Shown here one piece after another: positions 53,868-63,284 of a stretch of DNA of 64,000 nucleotides. Source of the DNA: Soonwooa sp032062245 (GTDB taxonomy: Bacteria > Bacteroidota > Bacteroidia > Flavobacteriales > Weeksellaceae); assembly GCF_032062245.1 (NCBI RefSeq), contig NZ_DAMBQF010000006.1:1-64000 (forward strand), given 5' to 3'. Both the position numbers and the translations under genes were made by a program. Numbering within the stretch: position 1 is the first letter of the stretch; the number at the start of each line of letters is the position of its first letter. Below the pieces are notes generated by a model that saw nothing but the letters and a program-made list of their open reading frames with translations, was not told the DNA's origin and searched no databases.

Positions 53868-54268
53868 TATATGTCGATGTTTATTTAGTTAATATTTAAT
53901 AATTTGAATATTGAATTTGCTTCAAATAATCGCGTGCAAAGATAGTGATTTTGTTTTTTAAATTTTAATTTTACATCGTCGCAGAAAAGCGATTGTAGCT
54001 TGGCTAAAAAATAATTAAAACGCAATAGCTATACTTTTTAATTTTAGATCAAAGGAGCTACTTTACATGACATCTTTAAGGTTTTGGTAGTTTAATATAA
54101 TTAAGCTTCGTTCGGTATAAACTAACGTCAGTTCGAGTTGATTTTTCTATGAAATGACAGCTCGTATAAAAAAAGTGTTTTATCCCCGAAAAGATGTTGG
54201 TTATATCCTCCGTATTCCTTTGTGATTAATATTTAAGTGAAAAAAAATATTGTTGAAAAGCTTTAATA
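53868..54268. other. Gap with ychF promoter and possible degenerate repeat
   Basis: On the minus strand TATCTTTG (53937-53944) is a good -7 box for ychF. Further right, around 54120-54170, phrases such as AACGTCAGTTCGAG followed by CAGCTCG recall the short palindromic repeats scattered in many Bacteroidota genomes, here weakly preserved. A 23-residue ORF (54154-54225) lies inside but has no supporting signals. Confidence 0.4.
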
Positions 54269-54568
54269 ATGGGAAAGAAAAAGAAAAGAGAGTTTTTGTC
54301 TTCGGAATTGGTAAAGAGTTTTGCAAGAATCCACGGATTTGAGTCAAAACTTCGGGCCTTTGAGGTTAAAGATTTCTTACAAGATTATCTTTCTACTAAT
54401 CTTTTTAATGAGATAGAATCGGTTAATATTGATGCAGATCAACTTTTAATAAAGATAAAATCACCTTTGTTAAAAAATGATTTTAGACTTCGAAAAAGTT
54501 TTTATTTAAATAAAATTAAAACCAATCTTGGCGACGATTTCGATTTTAAAGATCTTTTGGTTTTGTAG
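54269..54568 (+). CDS. DUF721/DciA-like protein
   Basis: This 99-residue protein matches the DUF721 family, whose member DciA loads the replicative helicase in bacteria without DnaC/DnaI. It has LVKSFARIHGFESKLRAFEVKDFL, then NIDADQLLIKIKSPLLKNDFRLRKSFYLNKI, the conserved alpha-beta core. The N-terminus MGKKKKREF is basic. Its 3' end overlaps the convergent PF10136 gene by 23 bp. A helicase-loading role is inferred from the family. Confidence 0.75.
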   Translation: MGKKKKREFLSSELVKSFARIHGFESKLRAFEVKDFLQDYLSTNLFNEIESVNIDADQLLIKIKSPLLKNDFRLRKSFYLNKIKTNLGDDFDFKDLLVL

Positions 54569-56582
54569 AAGATTTTGATTTTTCCATTAATTCTTGCGCT
54601 TTTCCGTCTAGTCTTGAGCGTATCGGAATAAAGAATCTCAAAGGATTTTTGATAAAATAATTAAAGATTTCTTTAAAGATGGCGCCCACTTCTGTAGTAT
54701 TCATTTTTCTTGAACGGAACGCCAAGATCATCGATAGTCCAAAGCTGACAATAAAGTTGAAAAATCCAATTAAAAATACGGTGACAAAGCCTATCCAAAA
54801 CGTGTAAGAATCTACAGAAAAGTCTTTACCATAAAGTCCTAGTGCAAAGTTACCAGCCGCAAAGGTAATGTGTCGAATATCCAGGTCTAATCCGAAAAAC
54901 AAACCGATAGGCGCCGTCGCGCCTAAGAAAACCCCGAACCAAAAGTTAGAGACAATCCCAGCCCAGTTTTTAGAATAATATTTAGATAGGCTTTCCGCAA
55001 ATTTGTTTCCGAAGAAATAATTGATAAATGGATTCTTCGCAATACGTTCTGGTATTTTGTAAAATATAGAGTTGTTGCCAATATTACCAGAAATAATCCC
55101 AGAAATAAATAAGAAAAAACCAGCAATACAAGCATGGAAAATAGCTTTTGATTCAAAAGGGTTGAGATCGGTCAGCAACTTGGTCGATTTGTCGATGGCA
55201 AAATTTTGTTTAAATAAAACTTCGAGTCCATATACAATCGCCAGCGCAATCGGGAATGCCAGCAAGACGTTTCCAACAAAGGCAATAAACTGCGTTCTAA
55301 ATAATTTTGAAACCAAATGCGCAAAATCTGTAAAGTTTGATTTTCTACTTTCTCCATCAGCAAGCACTTTTGCCATAGTCGCCGCTGTCATTGCAGGTTG
55401 CTTGGTCGCAAGTGTAAAATGCATGAGGTAGATCATCACAAAACCCATCGCATAGTTAAGCGAATACAAAAATGCGTGACTAAAATCGCTACCTTCGAGA
55501 CTACCGTACAACATTTTGAGAACACAAAGTGCTCCAACGATAACACCGCCACCACTAGCTTTCCAAAACATTTTCATGTAATCTTTAGCGTTAGAGGTGA
55601 TATAGTGCGTTCCTGTTTCTGCCGTGTGGTTGGTAATTAGGTGCGACATCAATCGTGTGCTGTCAGAGATCAAATCTTGTACATTATTCTTATGAGATTT
55701 GTAGCGAAGAATATTGAGAAACAACTGTTTTGATCGTACGACGTAATCTTCAGGTGTGTCAATAACAAAGATTTGTAGGATATCGGACATCCTCGTCAAC
55801 TGCTGACGAATCTTTAAAAGATAAAGATTAATCTTACTAGAAATTCCATATTTTCCGCTGTTCTTAAAAGCGATATTTACGAAATCTTGACATTGTTGTA
55901 GATAGACTTTTATCTGCTTGTAAACTTCATCCTTTGAGTTGAGTTGGAAGTTAGGATCTTCTTTGAATTGTGTTATTAAAATATCCAATTCGTTTTGTAA
56001 AGCCAAAAATGGATTATCGAGATTACGATACTTAGGTACCATCTTCATAACTTCCACATCCATCGCATTCCCGATAACGCGCCATGCTAAAACATTGAAA
56101 GCAAAAAGCAATTCTCGTTTCACATAAGGATTAGCAACAAAGCGGTCAACTTTCAAAAGTCTAAAAAGCTCACTTAGTTTATCTTCTTGCGAATTAATGA
56201 AAAAATCTAAATCTTTTTTTGGTGTAACCGAAACAACATCTACGAGGTACCAAATAGTGTCTTCGTTTTCGATGCTTGGCAGAAATTTATTTAGAAGTCG
56301 TTTTTTCAGTTCAGGGAAGAAAGCGTTTTCGGATAAAATATCCGCCTCTGTCAAAGATAGATTGAAGGTTTTATCTTTAAAAATATTATGAATATAATAA
56401 CTAAGGTTTTCTGTAATATGGTGATTATCTTTAAGATAAGCTACAAAAACGCCGATGTCTTCTTTTTTTACCGCAGCTATTAGTTCAGCAAGCGGATCTA
56501 GAGAAAAAGTTTCGTTTTTGGCACTAAAATATTTTTTTAGAACCATACTAAAATTGTCTCTGTTTTTTAATCTTAAAGCCAT
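54546..56582 (-). CDS. PF10136-family membrane protein
   Basis: This 678-residue protein has a long soluble helical N-terminal half (about 1-335) and about six to seven transmembrane helices (about 340-640: GGGVIVGALCVLKMLYG, FVGNVLLAFPIALAIVYG, ACIAGFFLFISGIISG, FWFGVFLGATAPIGLFFGL). It matches the family historically named site-specific recombinase (PF10136). There is no tyrosine or serine recombinase catalytic motif, and the name is almost certainly misleading; the true function is unknown. mtgA lies 17 nt upstream on the same strand. Confidence 0.82.
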   Translation of the reverse strand: MALRLKNRDNFSMVLKKYFSAKNETFSLDPLAELIAAVKKEDIGVFVAYLKDNHHITENLSYYIHNIFKDKTFNLSLTEADILSENAFFPELKKRLLNKFLPSIENEDTIWYLVDVVSVTPKKDLDFFINSQEDKLSELFRLLKVDRFVANPYVKRELLFAFNVLAWRVIGNAMDVEVMKMVPKYRNLDNPFLALQNELDILITQFKEDPNFQLNSKDEVYKQIKVYLQQCQDFVNIAFKNSGKYGISSKINLYLLKIRQQLTRMSDILQIFVIDTPEDYVVRSKQLFLNILRYKSHKNNVQDLISDSTRLMSHLITNHTAETGTHYITSNAKDYMKMFWKASGGGVIVGALCVLKMLYGSLEGSDFSHAFLYSLNYAMGFVMIYLMHFTLATKQPAMTAATMAKVLADGESRKSNFTDFAHLVSKLFRTQFIAFVGNVLLAFPIALAIVYGLEVLFKQNFAIDKSTKLLTDLNPFESKAIFHACIAGFFLFISGIISGNIGNNSIFYKIPERIAKNPFINYFFGNKFAESLSKYYSKNWAGIVSNFWFGVFLGATAPIGLFFGLDLDIRHITFAAGNFALGLYGKDFSVDSYTFWIGFVTVFLIGFFNFIVSFGLSMILAFRSRKMNTTEVGAIFKEIFNYFIKNPLRFFIPIRSRLDGKAQELMEKSKSSTKPKDL

Positions 56583-56599
56583 AAGTCTTGCAAAGATAA

Positions 56600-57247
56600 T
56601 TATTTCAGAACAATGTTATTCATTTGGCGCATTACCCAATTGTGCTTTTTGCGCAAATAAGGTGTAGGATTTTTTGGATCGTATTTTTTTGGATTAGGTA
56701 ACACAACAGCGATCCAAGCGGCTTCGCTTTTTGTTAAATCTTTAGCGCTTTTACCAAAGTAATAATTAGATGCTGCTTCTACACCAAAAACGCCTTGTCC
56801 CATTTCGATAGAGTTAAGATAACGCGCAAGGATAACGTCTTTGCCCCAAACTTTTTCGATAATAAATGTATAAACAACTTCCAATCCTTTTCGGAACCAG
56901 CTTCTACCTTGCCACAAAAAAACATTTTTTGCAGTCTGTTGAGAAATCGTACTTCCGCCACGACGGATTTCACCCTTCTTTTCGTTGTGTTTTAATGCCT
57001 TTTGTATGGCTTTTGTATCGAAACCGTTATGCGTAAAAAATAATTGATCTTCGGACGCTATCACCGCTTTTTTTACATTATTTCCCATGTCGTCATAAGA
57101 AATATAATCGCGCTCTAGTTTTCCGTATTTAATAATACCACCCAATTGCGTCCACGTTATTGGTGGATTAAAAAATAGGCCAAGTGCTATGAATAGGATG
57201 TTAGCAATGATTATTACTAAAATTAATTTCTTTAAAAATTTAAACAT
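56600..57247 (-). CDS. mtgA: Monofunctional biosynthetic peptidoglycan transglycosylase
   Basis: Polymerises glycan strands from lipid II. The 215-residue GT51 enzyme has one N-terminal transmembrane anchor (about 5-27). Signature motifs are VIASEDQLFFTHNGFD (catalytic Glu), RRGGSTISQQTAKNVFLW, KVWGKDVILARYLNSIEMG and GVEAASNYYFGKSA. The length fits the monofunctional class without a transpeptidase domain. It precedes the PF10136 gene and probably shares its transcript. Confidence 0.95.
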   Translation of the reverse strand: MFKFLKKLILVIIIANILFIALGLFFNPPITWTQLGGIIKYGKLERDYISYDDMGNNVKKAVIASEDQLFFTHNGFDTKAIQKALKHNEKKGEIRRGGSTISQQTAKNVFLWQGRSWFRKGLEVVYTFIIEKVWGKDVILARYLNSIEMGQGVFGVEAASNYYFGKSAKDLTKSEAAWIAVVLPNPKKYDPKNPTPYLRKKHNWVMRQMNNIVLK

Positions 57248-57382
57248 TTTATACTGTTTTCATGGGCAAAAATACTTAGATTTTAATAATTTTCAAATGA
57301 TAAAGTATCAAGAAAAATTCATATCAATTCTAATTTTAGTTTTTGAATAAAAATCACGATTTTTGCAATCTGAAATTTTATT

Positions 57383-58978
57383 ATGTCTTTAGAAAAAGAA
57401 ATTAGCAAAAGAAAAACATTTGGGATCATCGCGCACCCCGATGCTGGTAAAACGACTTTGACGGAGAAATTACTACTTTTCGGAGGAGCGATCCAAGAAG
57501 CAGGTGCGGTTAAATCCAACAAGATAAAAAAAGGTGCAACGTCTGACTTTATGGAAATCGAACGTCAAAGAGGGATTTCTGTAGCGACGTCGGTGTTGGC
57601 TTTCGAATATAAAAATCATAAAATCAACATTCTCGATACGCCTGGTCACAAGGACTTTGCGGAAGATACCTACAGAACATTAACTGCGGTTGACTCGGTG
57701 ATTGTGGTTGTTGACGTTGCAAAAGGTGTTGAGGAACAAACTGAAAAATTGGTTCAGGTTTGTCAAATGAGAAATATTCCGATGTTGGTTTTCATCAACA
57801 AGTTGGATAGAGAAGGGAAGGACGCCTTCGATCTTTTGGATGAAGTTGAACAAAAATTAGGTCTTAGCGTTGTGCCACTTTCTTTGCCAATCGGTATGGG
57901 AAGCGACTTCCAAGGGATTTATAATATTTGGGAAAAGAACATTCAATTATTCTTAGAAGAGAAAAAACAAAAAGTTGGAGATTCAATAAAATTTGATGAT
58001 ATCACCGATCCCAAAATCGACGAAATGATTGGCGAAAAAGCAGCAGCTCAACTTCGTGAAGAATTGGAATTGATTGCATCTGTCTATCCAGAATTTGATA
58101 GAGAGGCTTATGTTAATGGTAATCAACAACCAGTTTTCTTTGGTTCGGCATTAAATAATTTTGGTGTTCGTGAGCTTTTGGATGCGTTTATTGAAATCGC
58201 GCCGATGCCTCAACCAAAAGAGTCAGATCTTAGGATTGTAAAACCAGAAGAGAAAAACTTTACTGGCTTTGTTTTCAAAATCCACGCGAATATGGATCCA
58301 AAACACCGTGACCGTTTGGCTTTCGTGAAGATCGTTTCTGGTACTTTCAAAAGAAATGAAAATTATCTTTTGGTAAGAGATGGCAAAAAAATGAAATTTT
58401 CGTCACCTAATGCATTCTTCGCTGACAAAAAGGAAATTGTTGAAGAGAGTTTCCCAGGTGATATTGTTGGTCTTCACGATACGGGGAATTTTAGAATTGG
58501 TGATACTTTGACCGCTGGCGAAAAGCTAAACTTTAAAGGTATTCCGAGTTTCTCGCCAGAACATTTCCGTTTCATTAATAACGATGATCCTCTCAAGGCT
58601 AAACAATTGTCCAAAGGTATTGATCAATTAATGGACGAAGGCGTTGCGCAGTTATTCATCATGGAAATGAATGGTCGTAAGATTATCGGGACAGTTGGGG
58701 CGCTTCAGTTTGAAGTTATTCAGTATCGTCTAGAGCACGAATATGGTGCAAAATGTTCTTATGAGCCATTGTCAATCCACAAAGCTTGTTGGGTTGAGGC
58801 GGATGAAAAGTCTGAGGAATTCCGTGAGTTTGCAAGACTTAAGCAACGTTTTTTAGCGAGAGATAAGTACGATCAATTGGTGTTCTTGGCAGATTCATCA
58901 TTCACCATTCACATGACTCAGGAGAAATTCCCGAACATTAAATTACACTTCATAAGTGAATTTAGAAATCGAGATTAA
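57383..58978 (+). CDS. prfC: Peptide chain release factor 3
   Basis: Translational GTPase that recycles RF1 and RF2 after termination. The 531-residue protein has G1 AHPDAGKTTLTEKLLLFGG (residue 17 on), switch I RQRGISVATSV, G3 DTPGHKDF, G4 NKLDRE and RF3-specific domains (LRIVKPEEKNFTGFVFKIHANMDPKHRDR, GALQFEVIQYRLEHEYG). The length is typical. It is transcribed alone, with a strong terminator after it. Confidence 0.97.
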   Translation: MSLEKEISKRKTFGIIAHPDAGKTTLTEKLLLFGGAIQEAGAVKSNKIKKGATSDFMEIERQRGISVATSVLAFEYKNHKINILDTPGHKDFAEDTYRTLTAVDSVIVVVDVAKGVEEQTEKLVQVCQMRNIPMLVFINKLDREGKDAFDLLDEVEQKLGLSVVPLSLPIGMGSDFQGIYNIWEKNIQLFLEEKKQKVGDSIKFDDITDPKIDEMIGEKAAAQLREELELIASVYPEFDREAYVNGNQQPVFFGSALNNFGVRELLDAFIEIAPMPQPKESDLRIVKPEEKNFTGFVFKIHANMDPKHRDRLAFVKIVSGTFKRNENYLLVRDGKKMKFSSPNAFFADKKEIVEESFPGDIVGLHDTGNFRIGDTLTAGEKLNFKGIPSFSPEHFRFINNDDPLKAKQLSKGIDQLMDEGVAQLFIMEMNGRKIIGTVGALQFEVIQYRLEHEYGAKCSYEPLSIHKACWVEADEKSEEFREFARLKQRFLARDKYDQLVFLADSSFTIHMTQEKFPNIKLHFISEFRNRD

Positions 58979-59000
58979 ATTTTATTTCAGATAAATTATC

Positions 59001-59034
59001 AAAAGCCAATTTGGAAACAAGTTGGCTTTTTTTT
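59001..59034 (+). terminator. Terminator of prfC with GAAA loop
   Basis: AAAAGCCAATTTG-GAAA-CAAGTTGGCTTTT forms a 13-bp stem (one wobble) followed by T. Confidence 0.93.
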
Positions 59035-59186
59035 GTTTATATATTTTGAATTTTAGGCTAAAAAAATAGAAATAAAGCTTTGTTAAAATATTATAAAAGC
59101 TTTTAAAATATTATAAATTGTAAATAACTAAATAATAATTAACTATTAATATTGTTTTAATACAAGCTAAAAAAAAATTATAAATA

Positions 59187-59499
59187 GTGAAAAAAAAGTA
59201 GTAAAATTATTTACCTATTGTTGTTGGAATTAGGATTTACAATTTTGTCATGTCGAGATGACGATGATGATAATCCTTATAATCCAAATAACGCAGGGGT
59301 ACCAAAAATTAGTTTTGTAACTAATCTGGCCGATGACGCTAATGTTAAATTCTACATTACAACAAAAGATGATTTCGAAGTAGATTTTGGCGATGGAAAG
59401 AAGATTAAACAAACTAAAAGTACAACGACTGACGAAATTATTGTAAATTCTAAATTACTAGGTAAAGAGGTAAAAATCTCTAGGAAGAAACTAGAATAG
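59187..59499 (+). pseudogene. Short lipoprotein gene with a frameshift in a poly-A tract
   Basis: From the TTG at 59218 the frame reads MLLELGFTILSCRDDDDD, a lipobox but a poor signal start lacking basic residues. In another frame GTG at 59187 begins VKK and then hits TAG. Removing one A from the eight-A tract (59190-59197) joins them into an ideal lipoprotein signal: MKKSSKIIYLLLLELG then FTILSC. The mature part has a PKD-like VDFGDGKK motif and stops soon after, where related surface proteins might continue into leucine-rich repeats. It may be a phase-variable gene, a pseudogene or a sequencing error. TTG initiation at 59218 also remains possible. Confidence 0.5.
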
Positions 59500-59521
59500 T
59501 TTGTGTTTTTTTAATAAAGAA

Positions 59522-59551
59522 GAAAGCCAGTCTAATTGCGGACTGGCTTTC
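59522..59551. terminator. Bidirectional terminator
   Basis: GAAAGCCAGTC and GACTGGCTTTC form an 11-bp perfect stem around 8 nt, flanked by A/T. It lies between the lipoprotein gene and pruA. Confidence 0.92.
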
Positions 59552-59576
59552 TTTATTTTTTTTTAATTAAATAGGA

Positions 59577-61202
59577 TTAACCTAAATAAGGATATTTATA
59601 ATCTTTAGGCGATACAAAAGTCTCTTTAATAGATCGTACAGATACCCAACGTAGAAGATTCATTTTAGAACCTGCTTTGTCATTAGTTCCTGATGCTCTA
59701 CCACCACCGAAAGGTTGTTGACCAACAACTGCACCAGTTGGCTTGTCGTTGATGTAGAAGTTACCAGATGCATTTTCTAAAGCTTTGTAAGCTTCGTCAA
59801 TGGCATAACGACATTGTGAGAATACAGATCCAGTTAAAGAATATGGAGACGAAGAATCTACTAATTTCAATGTCTCTGCCCAATCTGCATCTTGGTAAAC
59901 ATAAACAGATAGGATAGGACCAAAGATTTCTTCAACCATACTTTCGTATTGAGGATTTGTTGTTTCGATAACTGTAGGATGTACGAACCAACCTTTAGCA
60001 TCGTCATATTTACCACCGATTGCAACAGTTGCTTCAGAAGATGCGTTAGCTCTATCGATGTAACCTTTACATTTTTCGAAAGAATTTTTGTCAATAACAG
60101 CATTAACAAAGTTAGAAGGATCTTCTGGAGAACCAACTTTAATAGTTGACATTTGGTTTTCCATTACTTTTTTAACATCGTTCCAAAGCGATTGAGGAAT
60201 ATAAGCTCTAGATGCCGCAGAACATTTTTGACCTTGGTATTCGAAAGCACCTCTTACCAAAGCAGTTGCAACAGCTTCTACATTAGCCGATGGATGTGCG
60301 ATTACAAAATCTTTACCACCTGTCTCACCAACGATTCTTGGATAAGTTCTGTAGTTGTGGATATTATCACCAATCATTTTCCACATCCCTTGGAAAACTT
60401 TAGTAGAACCAGTAAAGTGAAGACCAGCAAAATCTCTGTGAGCCATTACTTTCTCAGCAGTTTCTTTACCGTCAGTGAAGATCATATTGATAACTCCGTC
60501 AGGAAGACCAGCTTCTTTTAGGACGTCCATAATAACTTTTGCAGAGTAGATTTGCTTGTCAGATGGTTTCCAAACTACAACGTTACCCATCATCGCCATA
60601 CAAGCTGGTAGGTTACCAGAAATTGCTGTGAAGTTAAAAGGCGTCACCGCAAAACAGAATCCTTCTAAAGGTCTGTATTCAACTCTGTTCCAAATTCCGT
60701 TATCAGAAATTGGTTGCTCAGCATACATTTCTGTCATAAACTCCGCATTGAATCTTAAAAAGTCAATAAACTCACAAGCAGCATCAATCTCAGCTTGATG
60801 AACGTTTTTAGATTGACCAATCATCGTTGCTGCGTTGATGATATCTCTATAAGGTCCTGCAATAAGATCAGCTGCTTTTAAAAAGATAGAAACACGTTGT
60901 TCCCAACCTAGCGCATTCCATTTTGCTTTCGCAGCTAAGGCTGTGTCAATTGCTTGGTCAACGTGCGACATATCACCTTGGTGATAAAATCCAAAATCAT
61001 GTTGGTGATCTTGTGGCGATTGCAATCTAACGTGGTTATTAGTTTTAACATTTTTACCATTGATAACCATTGGGATTTCGATCTTTTCTGCCCACATTTT
61101 TTTGTAAGTGGCGATTAAGCTTTTTACTTCTGAAGATCCTGGTTCGTAAGAGTTTACAGGTTCATTAATCGCAATAGGAACTTGCGAAATTGCTTTTGAC
61201 AT
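59577..61202 (-). CDS. pruA: L-glutamate gamma-semialdehyde dehydrogenase
   Basis: Oxidises glutamate semialdehyde to glutamate in proline breakdown. The 541-residue ALDH-fold enzyme of the stand-alone (eukaryote-like) P5C dehydrogenase type has the cofactor region VTPFNFTAISGNLP, catalytic Glu293 in VGETGGKDF, nucleophile Cys327 in YQGQKCSAASR and EEIFGPILSVYVY. The PutA proline-dehydrogenase domain is absent, as usual in Bacteroidota, and no proline dehydrogenase gene is nearby. A TAAATTTG box precedes it. Confidence 0.95.
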   Translation of the reverse strand: MSKAISQVPIAINEPVNSYEPGSSEVKSLIATYKKMWAEKIEIPMVINGKNVKTNNHVRLQSPQDHQHDFGFYHQGDMSHVDQAIDTALAAKAKWNALGWEQRVSIFLKAADLIAGPYRDIINAATMIGQSKNVHQAEIDAACEFIDFLRFNAEFMTEMYAEQPISDNGIWNRVEYRPLEGFCFAVTPFNFTAISGNLPACMAMMGNVVVWKPSDKQIYSAKVIMDVLKEAGLPDGVINMIFTDGKETAEKVMAHRDFAGLHFTGSTKVFQGMWKMIGDNIHNYRTYPRIVGETGGKDFVIAHPSANVEAVATALVRGAFEYQGQKCSAASRAYIPQSLWNDVKKVMENQMSTIKVGSPEDPSNFVNAVIDKNSFEKCKGYIDRANASSEATVAIGGKYDDAKGWFVHPTVIETTNPQYESMVEEIFGPILSVYVYQDADWAETLKLVDSSSPYSLTGSVFSQCRYAIDEAYKALENASGNFYINDKPTGAVVGQQPFGGGRASGTNDKAGSKMNLLRWVSVRSIKETFVSPKDYKYPYLG

Positions 61203-61237
61203 ATTGTAATATTTTTAATTTTCGAATTAAAGTCTTA

Positions 61238-61245
61238 CAAATTTA
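61238..61245 (-). promoter_or_regulatory. Promoter -7 box of pruA
   Basis: TAAATTTG on the minus strand, 35 nt before the pruA ATG. Confidence 0.55.
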
Positions 61246-61370
61246 CCCAATATTTAATGAAAGAAAAAATTAAAATACCTAATGTTTGTTACAACAAACT
61301 TAAATGTATTGTTTAAAAAGAATATAGACATTAAAAAAGTTCTTAGCCGCATGATTTATCCTGCATTTCT

Positions 61371-61378
61371 TATATTTG
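61371..61378 (+). promoter_or_regulatory. Promoter -7 box of dacB
   Basis: TATATTTG ends 22 nt before the dacB ATG. Confidence 0.55.
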
Positions 61379-61400
61379 AAATGCATAAAGTTTTTATTAA

Positions 61401-62774
61401 ATGAAAAGGATATTCTTGAGTTTGGTATTGGTAACGCAAGTTGCTATGGCACAAAATGTTGCAGATCAATTGGATAAATCGACGCAGAAACTTCTAAATT
61501 CTTCGGGAGCATATTCTGCAAATTTATCTTTCTATGTTGCTGATGATAACGGGAATGTGGTGTACGAATATCAACCCAACAAAGGTCTTTCTACGGCAAG
61601 TACGCAAAAGATTTTTACGGCAGCAGCAGCTTTAGAAATTTTAGGAAAAGATTATCGATATACGACGACTGCAAGTTACTCTGGACAAATCAAGAATGGT
61701 AATTTGGAAGGCGATCTTTGGGTAAGTTCTAACGGTGATCCCACTTTGGGAAGTTGGCGCTATGATGATTACAAACCCGAAAAGTTTAAAGAAAAACTTT
61801 ATCATGCTTTACAACAAAAAGGCATAAAATCTATTGCAGGAAATATTATAATTGATGATTCTTATTTCGATTTTCAGTCGGTGCCAGGTGGGTGGCCTTG
61901 GGACGATATCGGGAATTATTACGGTGCCGGAACATGGGGAATCAATTGGCGCGAAAATCAGTTTGACATCAATACCAACGGAACGCAGTTTAAGAATTTT
62001 TCTTACGATTTAGAAAATGTAAAATGGATTAATGAGCTAAAAGCTGCAGGTTCTTCAGATCAAAGTTTGATTTTTACAGCGCCACATTCGGATGTTGCTT
62101 TAATTAATGGAAGTTTGCCCGCAGGGAAAGCGATGACGGTTTCTGGTTCGGTTCCCAATCCGCCTTTGCAATTAGGAGCAGAATTAAAATCATTTTTAAA
62201 TTCTAAAAACATTAGTGTTTCTGGAAATGTGGAAACCTACTACGGCAACCAACTTTCTGGTAAAAAAATGGATTCTTATCCTGTCAAAAATAATTTTTTC
62301 GAATACCAGTCGCCGACTTTGGACAAAATGGTATTTTGGTTTTTAAGAAAAAGTATCAACTTCTATGGCGAAACTTTTTTAAAAACAATGGCAAAAGAGA
62401 AGAAAGGAAATCCATCTTATAAAGTTGGCGTTCAGTTTTTGAAAGATTTTTGGAAGTCAAAAGGGATTAATGCATCTATGATAAATTTTGCGGATGGAAG
62501 CGGCTTATCACCACAAAATTATGTGTCTGCAAAAGCGGAAGTTCAAGCTTTGTTATATGCGCAAAAGCAGCCTTGGTTTTTGGCTTATTTTGAAGGATTT
62601 CCAACACAGAACGCCATGAAAATGAAAAGTGGAACCATCCGCGATACCAAATCTTTTGCAGGCTATCACACTTCGAAAGCGGGCAAAAAATATGTCTACG
62701 CGATTATTCTCAACAACTATCAATCGGGCGATATCAGCCAAGCTTTGTTCAATGTTTTGGATAATTTGAAGTAA
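61401..62774 (+). CDS. dacB: D-alanyl-D-alanine carboxypeptidase/endopeptidase (PBP4, S13)
   Basis: Low-molecular-mass penicillin-binding protein that trims or cleaves peptidoglycan cross-links in the periplasm. The 457-residue protein has a signal peptide (1-17). Catalytic STQK contains Ser67 and Lys70. The SxN motif is in KSINFYGE and KSG in MKSGTIRD. The large insertion domain between the motifs (about 95-270) is the S13 hallmark. The glycosylase gene begins on the base after its stop codon, so the two are co-transcribed. Confidence 0.94.
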   Translation: MKRIFLSLVLVTQVAMAQNVADQLDKSTQKLLNSSGAYSANLSFYVADDNGNVVYEYQPNKGLSTASTQKIFTAAAALEILGKDYRYTTTASYSGQIKNGNLEGDLWVSSNGDPTLGSWRYDDYKPEKFKEKLYHALQQKGIKSIAGNIIIDDSYFDFQSVPGGWPWDDIGNYYGAGTWGINWRENQFDINTNGTQFKNFSYDLENVKWINELKAAGSSDQSLIFTAPHSDVALINGSLPAGKAMTVSGSVPNPPLQLGAELKSFLNSKNISVSGNVETYYGNQLSGKKMDSYPVKNNFFEYQSPTLDKMVFWFLRKSINFYGETFLKTMAKEKKGNPSYKVGVQFLKDFWKSKGINASMINFADGSGLSPQNYVSAKAEVQALLYAQKQPWFLAYFEGFPTQNAMKMKSGTIRDTKSFAGYHTSKAGKKYVYAIILNNYQSGDISQALFNVLDNLK

Positions 62775-63284
62775 ATGTCAAAACGTATTTCCTCGTTTCC
62801 GGCGGTTATTCATGAAGATTCCGAAATTTTGATTTTAGGATCAATTCCGGGTGTTAAGTCTTTGGAGATGCAAGAATATTATGCGCATCCTCAGAATAAA
62901 TTTTGGTCGATTATTTTTGAATTATTTAATGAAGATTTCACTAAAGATTATCAAAGAAAACTTCAAATTTTAAAGAAGAATAAAATTGCGCTTTGGGATG
63001 TCATCGACTCTTGCGAACGCAAAGGAAGTCTCGATTCTGAAATTAAAAACGAAAAGGAAAATGACATTTTAAAACTTTTAAAAGATTATCCTAATCTTAA
63101 AGTCATCTTTTGTAATGGGCAAAAATCTTACAAAAATTTAATAAAAACTTTCGGAAAAGAAATTGAAGTTCCAGTTGTTGCTTTGCCTTCTACAAGCCCT
63201 TTACATACGATTTCGTTTGATAAAAAATTGGAAGTTTGGCAACAGATTAAAGATCATGCTTCATCATGCCTTTCAGAAGATTAA
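62775..63284 (+). CDS. DNA-deoxyinosine glycosylase (UDG superfamily)
   Basis: Removes hypoxanthine produced by adenine deamination in DNA. The 169-residue protein matches the TIGR04274-type hypoxanthine-DNA glycosylases. Motif 1 is LILGSIPGVKSLEMQEYYAHPQNKFW. LWDVIDSCERKGSLDSEIK and the late LPSTSPLH motif follow. ATG starts immediately after dacB. Together with rdgB (pool cleaning) it suggests attention to deaminated purines, but they are far apart. Confidence 0.9.
   Translation: MSKRISSFPAVIHEDSEILILGSIPGVKSLEMQEYYAHPQNKFWSIIFELFNEDFTKDYQRKLQILKKNKIALWDVIDSCERKGSLDSEIKNEKENDILKLLKDYPNLKVIFCNGQKSYKNLIKTFGKEIEVPVVALPSTSPLHTISFDKKLEVWQQIKDHASSCLSED

Noticed and set aside
54154..54225. 23-residue ORF upstream of the DciA-like gene
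   Set aside because: It has no promoter, no terminator and no recognisable family; it lies inside a probable repeat remnant.
54546..56582. Site-specific recombinase name for the PF10136 protein
   Set aside because: The protein is a polytopic membrane protein without a recombinase catalytic motif, so it was not treated as evidence for a mobile element.
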